DNA from: DSAR01 sp034437315
GTDB taxonomy: Bacteria; Chloroflexota; Anaerolineae; B4-G1
DNA length: 8,335 nucleotides
NCBI GenBank assembly: GCA_034437315.1
Contig: DAOTUC010000299.1
Coordinates: 1 to 8,335, forward strand
Reading direction: 5' to 3'
Shown here piece by piece: positions 1 to 6,613 of this stretch (the first letter of the stretch is position 1; the number at the start of each line of letters is the position of its first letter). The notes beneath the pieces were generated by a model. The model searched no databases. It was not told the origin of the DNA and saw nothing but the letters and a program-made list of their open reading frames with translations. A program made the position numbers and the translations under genes.

Positions 1-1122
1 AAATCCACCCCGCCACCCCGGCAAGGTAAAAATTAACGAATGGGTCATATATAACAATAGCAAATAAATGGAGACCAGCTTGAAGAGCAAGCGTTGACGC
101 AAACGATAAAGCCCAATACACATAAAAGGAAATAAAAACACCTGGCAATTCTCAGCCAAAAAACGCTGGAAATTTATGGATAGCGCAGCGACCTTGGATT
201 GCAAGATATTCTCCCACCCCCACGCCAGGTAAGAATCCAGCGAGAGATCACAGCCATAACAATACAGATCATCGTAAGTACGTAACCACATCGTCTTCGC
301 GCCGGCCGAAGACATCGGCGCGCCAATGGTCAACATATTACGAACGAACCATGGCCCCATGATACACAAATAGCCCAAAACGACGAGCAAGCACTGCTGG
401 ATCGCGACGCGTACAATAAATTTCTCACCGGTCGTTCTATCACCAATCCACGGCGCAAGTAACACCACAGGCAAAAGCAATACCCCATCCGCCCGGGTCA
501 GGTGAGATAAGCCCACCAACACCCCGACGAGTAGCCACACCGCCTTCCCTTCATTGACATGTTTCGCTGCCATTCTGCCGGACATCCACAAGGCCAGGCT
601 GCCGAAAAGCGCGAAAGGCGCAAAGGTCTCTGGGAGCGTCCAAAAAGGAAAAAAGAAGCCGCTGAAAAGCATCAAAAGTGCAGCGATCCAAGCGATCCAT
701 CGCTGCTTGATTGTCTTCCAGGCCATACCATAAGTGACCAGCGGAAGACAGGCTGAGATCCAGACGAAAGGCAATTGAAGGGCTAGAAAGGATTTAGAGA
801 GAATTGCTGCAAACGGCGCCGCCAGCAAAGAAGGTAACGGCATCCAATAGAGAAATGCCGGATGAGGCAGCGTCGTTGCTGCTAAATAATTCCATAGGTA
901 AGGTTCGATGAAACCTTCACCTTGACCCAGAATACGGGCATTAGCAGCATAGTAGGCTACGTCCATATAGCCGGGACGATGAATGAATAAAGCTAATAAG
1001 AATCGGACAAAGAGAGATAAGGAAAAAAGTGCCAGGAGATCTTGACCAAGTGTAGCACCCCGAATCCAACTGCTCCAGAGAAAACCAGCCTTTTTTTCGT
1101 TATCTCCAAGCATATAAAACAT
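1..1122 (-). CDS. GT-C membrane glycosyltransferase (GT39/PMT_2-like), 3' end cut by window edge
   Basis: The frame is open for 374 codons from an ATG at 1122 to the left edge of the window, so the C-terminus is missing. The protein is very hydrophobic, with about seven or eight membrane segments visible. Family signatures seen: MDVAYYAANARIL at residues 53-65, where D54 lies in the first outside loop as in polyprenyl-phosphate-sugar-dependent GT-C enzymes; FIEPYLWNY at 71-79; HPAFLYWMPLPSLLAAP at 87-103; LTRADG at 208-213; and GPWFVRN at 256-262. I know this motif set from Chloroflexota proteins annotated as family 39 glycosyltransferases or hypothetical proteins. It should transfer a sugar from a lipid carrier outside the cytoplasmic membrane; donor and acceptor are unknown. 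The start overlaps the end of the preceding gene by 23 bases (14 if the second ATG at 1113 is used), which points to coupled translation. Neither ATG has a strong ribosome binding site, so the start is uncertain by a few codons. Confidence 0.85.
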   Translation of the reverse strand, partial: MFYMLGDNEKKAGFLWSSWIRGATLGQDLLALFSLSLFVRFLLALFIHRPGYMDVAYYAANARILGQGEGFIEPYLWNYLAATTLPHPAFLYWMPLPSLLAAPFAAILSKSFLALQLPFVWISACLPLVTYGMAWKTIKQRWIAWIAALLMLFSGFFFPFWTLPETFAPFALFGSLALWMSGRMAAKHVNEGKAVWLLVGVLVGLSHLTRADGVLLLPVVLLAPWIGDRTTGEKFIVRVAIQQCLLVVLGYLCIMGPWFVRNMLTIGAPMSSAGAKTMWLRTYDDLYCYGCDLSLDSYLAWGWENILQSKVAALSINFQRFLAENCQVFLFPFMCIGLYRLRQRLLFKLVSIYLLLLYMTHSLIFTLPGWRGGF

Positions 1123-3121
1123 ATGCTTCTGGCAACTCCCATACAACGTCCAGGTATCGTATACGCAGATCTTCCAGAACATCCAGGTCTTTTGGCGGCA
1201 GGTGATCGGGCTGTTCGCGCGCGACCAAATGCATCCCCGCAGTATGGAGCAAGATGTGCGTGATACCTTGAGACTGAAGATCATCAGCGATCGCATCGAC
1301 GTCTCTTTGATATAGATCACATAGATAAGCCCAGGTTTCCAAAATTGAATCGGGTTGAACAATACGCTGGCTATAATAACTGCGAGGTTCCCACAGAAAC
1401 TGCACGTGTGCGTCGCTAGATAAGTCACGTACGGCTTGCATAGCCAAATAGTATCCCCCCAGACGCCGGGTCAAAAACACCTCTCGTGATTCCACACCCA
1501 CGATGTAAGGTAACGGTCGTAAGCGTATCGTATCCAACGCTTGATGAACGATGTTAAAAGACAGCACCATACCCAGCACCAATCGCACAAAGCGCTGAAG
1601 TGAGAAACCCCTGTATTCAAACCGGATCAATGTTCGATGGAACAGGTAGGACAACAATGGGCAAAGCGCCACGATGGCAGACAAAAGCAGTCGCGATTGG
1701 AATAGAGAACGAGAACTTGAAACGCCCACACCCCAAAACACGTATTGGGCTAAGAAGAATGTAAATAAATGACCCCACGCCGGCCTTTTACGCCGATCAA
1801 AGAACAATACAAACAGTAACAAGGGCAAAGCCAAGAGAAATAGGGGACCCGTGCGGCCATCGAAATAATTGACATCCCACAACCCTAATGTGAGCATAAC
1901 CGGAAGCAATAACAATTGCCAGATTTGACCTCCCAGGCCGGTGCCAGCCTGGGCATACCACTCTGCACGCCATCGACTCCATCCCGCTCCTCCAAAAATA
2001 GAGTAGGCAAAGGGATATACGGGATTGCCAGTAAAGGCCAAATTTCGTAGATACCACGGTGAAGCCAACAGTAACGCCGCCGCGCAAAATGTAAAGACTC
2101 GGTTCATCAATCGTTTAGTTGAAATTTTCGAGGAGTGCGGTGTATGCCAAACGATTATCCCGATCAGAGTGACCGGACAGATAAAACTCGTATATTTCAC
2201 CCCCATCGCTAGGCCCGATAGCGCGCCGGAGACGATGAACCAACGTCCTTCGCCCTGACTACCACTTTGCTCAAAACCATTTAGCAGCGCATAAAGAGCC
2301 GCTACTTGGAAAAAAGCCAACGCCAAATCGTTGTAGGCCCAGCCAGCCAGTACTGCGACCATCGGCGTGGCATAAAGGACAACGACGCCTCTCCATCCAA
2401 GCCCAACACCGATGTGACGTTCCGTGAGCCGGTAGGTCAGGCCACCCAACAACACTGCGAAAAACCAATGAAGCAGTTTGGCCGTTACATCACCTCGGAT
2501 GGCCATCGCTAATAGGAAAAGCGACTCCATCAATCCGGGGAAACTAAGGTGTGGCACCTGTGCCGGAGGTGCGCCAATTCGCCCGGTTTCCAGGATCCAC
2601 GATGGACCGGTCAGATGGTAAAAAAGACCATCCCAGTCAGTTGGGGGCATCAAGGCTGCCAATAGCGCCAGCAAAAGTGTAGTGCCGATGTAAATCGCGC
2701 TCCCTAAATACGGTATGGGTATCCGACGGAACAATCGGATGGCATCAATGGCCTCGCGTCGTAGGAGGATGATCAACACGAATAGTAGTCCCAGAAACAA
2801 CCACCGCGACAGAAGCCCCAATAAGCCAAGGCCAAATGTCGTTAAACTGAGTAGACCCAGGCCTAGACCGCCACCCAGAATGAGCCGATCGACAGGAAAG
2901 AGACCTGGTAGTTGTAAGGCATGTAACAGCCGGCTACCCAGCGCCAACCCGGCAACACCGATAAATATGGCAGCACATAGGTCGATAATTGTACGGGCCA
3001 GTGCCACCGCGTTAGCCAGACCGAGAGGCTTTTGGACCCAGTAAAAAAGCGAGAGAACGAAAAAGATCCAAACGACAGCAGCGACAGGTAACCAACGTTT
3101 AATGTTAGCGCTTAAATTCAT
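1100..3121 (-). CDS. Large GT-C-type membrane glycosyltransferase (673 aa) with C-terminal soluble domain
   Basis: This is a 673-residue multi-pass membrane protein with roughly a dozen hydrophobic segments. After four or five N-terminal helices comes TDWDGLFYHLTGP at residues 161-173, an acidic outside-loop motif where GT-C enzymes bind the lipid-phosphate sugar. Then follow a conserved SFPGLMES (193-200), WAYNDLA (261-267), GVKYTS (307-312) and SPWYLRNLAFTGNPVYPF (354-371), the last typical of ArnT/PMT-related bacterial proteins. The final ~140 residues (about 535-673) are hydrophilic and probably fold outside the membrane. A longer frame begins at a TTG at 3160, but its first 13 codons lie in the end of the upstream gene. 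The ATG at 3121, preceded by GGTGG, gives a normal N-terminus with positive charges (NIKRW) before the first helix and a 17-base overlap with the upstream frame. Sugar and acceptor are unknown; assignment to GT39 rather than a related clan member is inference. Confidence 0.85.
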   Translation of the reverse strand: MNLSANIKRWLPVAAVVWIFFVLSLFYWVQKPLGLANAVALARTIIDLCAAIFIGVAGLALGSRLLHALQLPGLFPVDRLILGGGLGLGLLSLTTFGLGLLGLLSRWLFLGLLFVLIILLRREAIDAIRLFRRIPIPYLGSAIYIGTTLLLALLAALMPPTDWDGLFYHLTGPSWILETGRIGAPPAQVPHLSFPGLMESLFLLAMAIRGDVTAKLLHWFFAVLLGGLTYRLTERHIGVGLGWRGVVVLYATPMVAVLAGWAYNDLALAFFQVAALYALLNGFEQSGSQGEGRWFIVSGALSGLAMGVKYTSFICPVTLIGIIVWHTPHSSKISTKRLMNRVFTFCAAALLLASPWYLRNLAFTGNPVYPFAYSIFGGAGWSRWRAEWYAQAGTGLGGQIWQLLLLPVMLTLGLWDVNYFDGRTGPLFLLALPLLLFVLFFDRRKRPAWGHLFTFFLAQYVFWGVGVSSSRSLFQSRLLLSAIVALCPLLSYLFHRTLIRFEYRGFSLQRFVRLVLGMVLSFNIVHQALDTIRLRPLPYIVGVESREVFLTRRLGGYYLAMQAVRDLSSDAHVQFLWEPRSYYSQRIVQPDSILETWAYLCDLYQRDVDAIADDLQSQGITHILLHTAGMHLVAREQPDHLPPKDLDVLEDLRIRYLDVVWELPEAYVLYAWR

Positions 3122-3668
3122 ATACCACCAGATCGCCAAATGGTCCGTCAGCCATTTCAAAAGTTTTTCGAGGAATTAAAAAATCCACCGGATTGATCCC
3201 AAATAAATACGTAAAGTCGCCTACAAACTGATCAAAATCCACAACCCAACTAACCTGCTTTGTATACATATAGTCGTATAGACGACACGCCCGATAGGCG
3301 GCTATAGCGTCCCAGTTCACCACACCATCCAAATTGATCACTTGCCGATGGGAGAAATAACCGTAAATCCCCGCCGTCCACGAGCCTATGACAGCATCCG
3401 GTGGTGTATGGGCCGTGATCCAGCGCGCAGCGGCCAGCTGATCGGATTGAAACCAATACCGCCCGGGCTGTCGCAAATCACGCCATATCTGACCGCCAGA
3501 CAGTAGGACGACGACGAAAAGCAATACCAGCAGCCGCTTCCACATATACCGGGTGTCCACCCATCTCGCCAACGACCCCGCACCAAAGACAGCGGCCCAC
3601 AACGAGAGCGGCGCCATATACCACTCACGTAGACTCAAACGTACAAATTCGGAAAGCAAGAGCATCAT
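3105..3668 (-). pseudogene. C-terminal fragment of a broken GT-C membrane glycosyltransferase gene
   Basis: From the ATG at 3668 the frame codes 187 residues. It is also open to a TTG at 3728, but no ribosome binding site precedes either. It starts inside a membrane helix, followed by the LREWYMAP motif (residues 13-20), one further helix near 44-58, and a soluble C-terminal domain with AARWITAHTPPDAVIGSW (80-97), AGIYGYFSHRQVINLDGVVN (99-118) and FGDLVVYEF. The REWY and VINLDG-VN motifs are, in my memory of this family, the end of the same proteins that begin with DDAFYY and TNGFHPLW. That N-terminal half lies just upstream in another frame. With only two helices and no catalytic acidic loop this piece cannot act as a GT-C enzyme alone. 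The start of the next gene overlaps its last 17 bases, so its 3' end may still serve translational coupling. A fragment with its own residual role cannot be excluded. Confidence 0.75.
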
Positions 3669-4035
3669 CACTGTAGCTGCTGCGCCCCAGCTTTCGTACA
3701 GCAGCACCCAACAGTAACACCGCACCAATGCTAAACAGCGCTGCCAATGTCAACGCAAGACGCATGGCCAGTTCTAAATTATTGCCAGCCACAGCATAAA
3801 CGGGTAACAGACAAATCATCCACAATGGATGGAAACCGTTTGTCAGTGTAACGCCGTCAAAAGTCACGCCCAAACCACTGACTACGTTACGAGCAATCGT
3901 GAAATAATAAAAGGCATCATCTGAGACAAAATACTGGAGGAGAAACGATAAAGAGGTCCAAGGCAATAGCAACCGTATAACAATGCCTATCGCTATGACT
4001 ACCCATAGCGACCATCGCAGTCTGCGTTTAAACAC
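3625..4035 (-). pseudogene. N-terminal fragment of a broken GT-C membrane glycosyltransferase gene
   Basis: The frame codes 136 residues from a GTG at 4035. It begins FKRRLRW before a first helix (10-25), then carries SDDAFYYFTIARN (38-50) with the adjacent acidic residues of a GT-C outside loop, GLGVTFDG (54-61), and LTNGFHPLW (64-72), followed by two helices to about residue 112. After VRKLG (113-117) the translation loses family character and stops. The matching C-terminal half lies in another frame at 3105-3668. Intact relatives should have many more helices between these blocks, so a central segment seems deleted as well as frame-shifted. The GTG is chosen because GAGGAG at 4043-4048 sits seven bases before it and it overlaps the preceding stop by only eight bases. 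An upstream in-frame ATG at 4071 has GGAGGT directly against it with no spacing. The preserved motifs suggest recent damage or an assembly fault. Confidence 0.75.
3676..3705. repeat. Inverted repeat at the fragment junction
   Basis: GCTGCTG at 3676-3682 and CAGCAGC at 3699-3705 are perfect 7-base complements around a 16-base loop. They lie where the upstream frame (family-like to VRKLG) gives way to the downstream frame (family-like from about MMLLLSEF). Such a repeat can promote deletion by strand slippage, but a 7-base repeat can also arise by chance in coding DNA. Confidence 0.5.
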
Positions 4036-5263
4036 GTTCAGACTCCTCACCGCCATCATCAGGCTGGACATACCTCCACAACCAAAATAAAAGTCCCCCC
4101 ATCATCGTCGGAAATGGAAAGTAGACCGGCGCGGTCTCGAAATCTCCCTCAACGGTTACGAGGAACAGGCCCCATAAACCAAACAACGAAAGCAGTTCAA
4201 ATACCACGATAGCCCAGGTTCCTCGCCGTCCCCACGCCCGTTGAAACATCTTAAATCCCCACAACACCCAAGGCATAAACAGTAAATAATTTGTCGTCGC
4301 AATACGAGGTGTGAAGAAGTTAGTTGCCAATAGTAATACACCTAACATCCAAAGCATCTGCTCCCAATCACCCCGCCAAAGCCGCCACCCAAGAATCAAC
4401 AAGCCAGCCAATAAGAGAATTATGACTAAAATTTCGGCCCAGAATCCCAGCCCCAAAGCATATTGAACAATCATCCAGGTCAATGAACCGTACACCGTGT
4501 ATGAAGGGTACAAGATTGCCTGACTAACAAAATCAGGAATCCAGAAGGGCAACAACACCATTGGAAACAAGACAAGGCCAACAAAAGCAAGAAAAAATCC
4601 AAGCCACACGCGCCAGCGACCTTTACCAGCCGCCCACAGCAAAATCCAGGGAGTAGCCAGATAAACCATTTGGGGCTTCACGGTCGAAAACGCCAAAAAT
4701 ATACCTCCCCAGCCATCAAAACCTCTTTCCATTGTCCACAAAGCAGCGACTAAGGTCAGCAAAACCCACACAGCAAACTGACCCAGCAGCAGTGCTCGCA
4801 GGTTATGATACAATAATACGCTCCAAACTATCGTCAGTGACCACAACCATAGATGAGGATGCCACCGAATGAGCCGTAACCATAGGATGACCGAAACAAT
4901 GAGTGCCGCTAGTAATACCCAGAGCCATATAGCCTGAACCAAGGGATAATTATTCGTCAAGCAAAGAGGCCAAAAGAAAATTAGACTATAAAGGGGATAG
5001 GCAAAGGCGACCTGATCCTCATCAGCACGGGCTGGTCTCCCATACATTCCACGTTGGATTCGCAGAGTGACGGTACGAGAATAAGGATTCATACCCTCGC
5101 GAAAAAGCGCACAGCCACCAACCCAACGGGCGTAAAAGTCATTACCTCCTGGATACAGGGACGTGAAGAACGTACACGTCAGCCAGATACCACTTATAAT
5201 AACAGCAAGGACCACAACCAACGCTGCCGCCATCATTAATACACGCCAACAGAACATCTTCAT
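4028..5263 (-). CDS. GT87/DUF2029-type membrane glycosyltransferase
   Basis: This 411-residue protein has about ten membrane segments and the classic DUF2029 (GT87) layout. After the first helix comes GGNDFYARW (39-47), with D42 as the likely catalytic acidic residue in the first outside loop, then GMNPYS (57-62), FAYPLY (87-92), GQFAVW (161-166) and TVKPQM (194-199). The GQ and KPQ motifs are the strongest family marks. Characterised relatives are actinobacterial polyprenyl-phosphate-mannose-dependent alpha-mannosyltransferases such as PimE; whether this one uses mannose is unknown. The length is normal. It ends in a short acidic tail (PDDGGEESERV). The ATG at 5263 is preceded by a purine-rich GAGGAGAGGG ten bases upstream. 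It lies 57 bases after the preceding gene, and its stop overlaps the next start by eight bases, so it belongs to the same operon. Family call is firm, specificity open. Confidence 0.9.
   Translation of the reverse strand: MKMFCWRVLMMAAALVVVLAVIISGIWLTCTFFTSLYPGGNDFYARWVGGCALFREGMNPYSRTVTLRIQRGMYGRPARADEDQVAFAYPLYSLIFFWPLCLTNNYPLVQAIWLWVLLAALIVSVILWLRLIRWHPHLWLWSLTIVWSVLLYHNLRALLLGQFAVWVLLTLVAALWTMERGFDGWGGIFLAFSTVKPQMVYLATPWILLWAAGKGRWRVWLGFFLAFVGLVLFPMVLLPFWIPDFVSQAILYPSYTVYGSLTWMIVQYALGLGFWAEILVIILLLAGLLILGWRLWRGDWEQMLWMLGVLLLATNFFTPRIATTNYLLFMPWVLWGFKMFQRAWGRRGTWAIVVFELLSLFGLWGLFLVTVEGDFETAPVYFPFPTMMGGLLFWLWRYVQPDDGGEESERV
4043..4048 (-). promoter_or_regulatory. Ribosome binding site deciding the GTG start at 4035
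   Basis: The minus strand reads GAGGAG here, seven bases before GTG at 4035. It lies inside the end of the upstream GT87 gene, so translation of the two is probably coupled. It is the main reason to prefer GTG 4035 to ATG 4071. Confidence 0.55.
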
Positions 5264-5273
5264 CGTTCACTGA

Positions 5274-5283
5274 CCCTCTCCTC
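5274..5283 (-). promoter_or_regulatory. Ribosome binding site of the GT87 gene
   Basis: The minus strand reads GAGGAGAGGG, ending ten bases before the ATG at 5263. The spacing is slightly long but the purine run is strong. The 57-base gap in which it sits shows no terminator, in keeping with an operon. Confidence 0.5.
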
Positions 5284-5320
5284 TATGCCTTATTCCCCTA
5301 TATACATCCTGCAGTTTTCC

Positions 5321-6436
5321 TTAAAGTAAAAAGCCTGGAATTATCACCGTCAATACGATGGGAGGTAGCCAGATGATGTACAAAGTTAAGAGTAACCATC
5401 GCAACTTGTACCTCGAACAGAAAAACGAAGCCGCCACTATCACCCCAGTGGCGAGGCGGAAAACAGCCAGTATGTCCTCAAAAGACCAACGAGTCAGAAA
5501 AACGATAAAAAGGCAGTTTATTACCAGGGCCCACGCCGAGACAGAACGCGGTGTCTTTAGAAGCTGCCACCCCGCTACGACGAGTAGCAAAGTAACAGGT
5601 ATAGCAATAAATAGTATCAGAAAAATCCGAGCTTCTAAAGGCTCAGCAAAAGTTATGCCATAATAGGGAATCCACTCGAAACTGGCGCCTGGAGCAGCAA
5701 AACCAGTCTGCCCCAACCAGAGATAAAGACTCAATTGCATCACAGTGTAAGGCAATAGCACGATGAGAGCATATCGCCCGGCAGTCGACCACTGTCGTTG
5801 CAGTAGCAACACCAACAGGATAGGGATCAGAAACAACAGCGCGGGCTCTTTAGTCAACGCTCCAGCAGATAGTGCCAATGCTGAAGACCAAAATGCTCGT
5901 CGTTTGTAACACCGCAGTGCAACAATCACCAACAGGAAACATAGCGGCTCGTGAAGATTGGCCCGTAGAGAAAATATTTGTCCTAGCCAAAGGGGTAGAA
6001 TGAGCGCCAGTGAAGGGGGCCAACCACTACTGCTTAACGTACGCCCGATCAACTCGGTGCTCAAGCTAATAGCGATAACATTGACGAGTACCAACGTCCA
6101 GGGTACCCATTCAGATCGGCCAAAGGCAAGCACACGGGCCAACACTGGATAAAGTAGGCGTTGGTAACGATACGCTGGGACATCCATATGAGCCGGCGCG
6201 CCAATGGGATCCACAGCCATATAGTAGCCAAACTGGCCATCGTAACCCACATTCCCCACTGGATCGCCCAGAGCAAACTTGTCTCCCTGGATAACAAAAG
6301 CCATCACGTCACAATCATGAGTGAAATAGACTGTTCCTACAATCAAACAACAGAACACGAAGGCCCAGAGACCAGGATGGGCGCCTAAAAAGGACCCCAG
6401 TGAAACAAATCGACCGATTATACCTGGATATTTCAT
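5321..6436 (-). CDS. AZOBR_p60025-like cell-surface glycopolymer protein (GT-C-like membrane protein)
   Basis: This 371-residue protein has about nine membrane segments. After the first helix it carries YDGQFGYYMAVDP (65-77) and AYRYQRLLYPVLA (88-100), then NLHEP (160-164), LTKEPALLF (194-202) and SFEDILAVFRL (318-328). The paired YDGQF/A-DP and YRYQR-LYP blocks and the later T-(K/R)-E block match, from memory, the family named AZOBR_p60025 cell-surface glycopolymer formation protein. Its chemistry is not established, but its layout resembles a GT-C glycosyltransferase. The ATG at 6436 has only a weak AAAGA before it. A 177-base gap with a promoter-like pair precedes the gene, so it may head its own transcript. 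The GT87 gene follows after 57 bases. It probably helps build a surface polysaccharide or glycolipid; the sugar is unknown. Confidence 0.8.
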   Translation of the reverse strand: MKYPGIIGRFVSLGSFLGAHPGLWAFVFCCLIVGTVYFTHDCDVMAFVIQGDKFALGDPVGNVGYDGQFGYYMAVDPIGAPAHMDVPAYRYQRLLYPVLARVLAFGRSEWVPWTLVLVNVIAISLSTELIGRTLSSSGWPPSLALILPLWLGQIFSLRANLHEPLCFLLVIVALRCYKRRAFWSSALALSAGALTKEPALLFLIPILLVLLLQRQWSTAGRYALIVLLPYTVMQLSLYLWLGQTGFAAPGASFEWIPYYGITFAEPLEARIFLILFIAIPVTLLLVVAGWQLLKTPRSVSAWALVINCLFIVFLTRWSFEDILAVFRLATGVIVAASFFCSRYKLRWLLLTLYIIWLPPIVLTVIIPGFLL

Positions 6437-6613
6437 TCTTTAATCAACTCAATTTTAAGAAATAACCGAGTTTTCATTGATCAGGATTTAAATAGATCTC
6501 GAAGTCACCGAAACCAATATTGCTAGACATCCACTTTCATCAAACCACCTATATTCCGACGTCTCACGCGTTATAAACTAAAAGAATCATCAGAGCATTC
6601 CCACTACATCGCT
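6437..6613. other. AT-rich intergenic region between two glycosyltransferase genes
   Basis: These 177 bases contain no gene. A promoter-like pair on the minus strand lies at 6489-6517. Near the upstream stop, AGAGC at 6592-6596 and GCTCT at 6611-6615 could form a 5-base stem, but with a 13-base loop and no adjacent T-run it is a poor terminator. The region is clearly more AT-rich than the flanking genes. Confidence 0.6.
6489..6517 (-). promoter_or_regulatory. Candidate sigma-70-type promoter for the gene at 5321-6436
   Basis: On the minus strand TTGGTT (6512-6517) is followed, after exactly 17 bases, by TATTTA (6489-6494). The -10 box ends 52 bases before the ATG at 6436, a normal distance. 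Both boxes are imperfect, and AT-rich DNA yields chance matches, so this is a suggestion only. Confidence 0.35.

Noticed and set aside
559..756. Plus-strand ORF of 65 codons
   Set aside because: It lies wholly inside the minus-strand GT-C gene, has a highly charged low-complexity translation and no supporting start signals.
2715..3044. Plus-strand ORF of 109 codons rich in arginine and proline
   Set aside because: It is the antisense shadow of the membrane-helix-rich start of the 673-residue gene; the composition is typical of antisense frames.
3122..3160. TTG start at 3160 for the large GT-C gene
   Set aside because: The extra 13 residues would be read from the end of the upstream coding region, with no ribosome binding site. 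The ATG at 3121 gives a normal membrane-protein N-terminus.
3600..3760. Insertion sequence or transposon remnant as the cause of the broken gene
   Set aside because: No transposase-like coding, long terminal inverted repeats or target-site duplication is visible; the junction is short and direct.
4036..4071. ATG start at 4071 for the N-terminal fragment
   Set aside because: GGAGGT touches this ATG with no spacer, and the overlap with the preceding gene would be 44 bases. GTG at 4035 has a well-spaced GAGGAG and an 8-base overlap.
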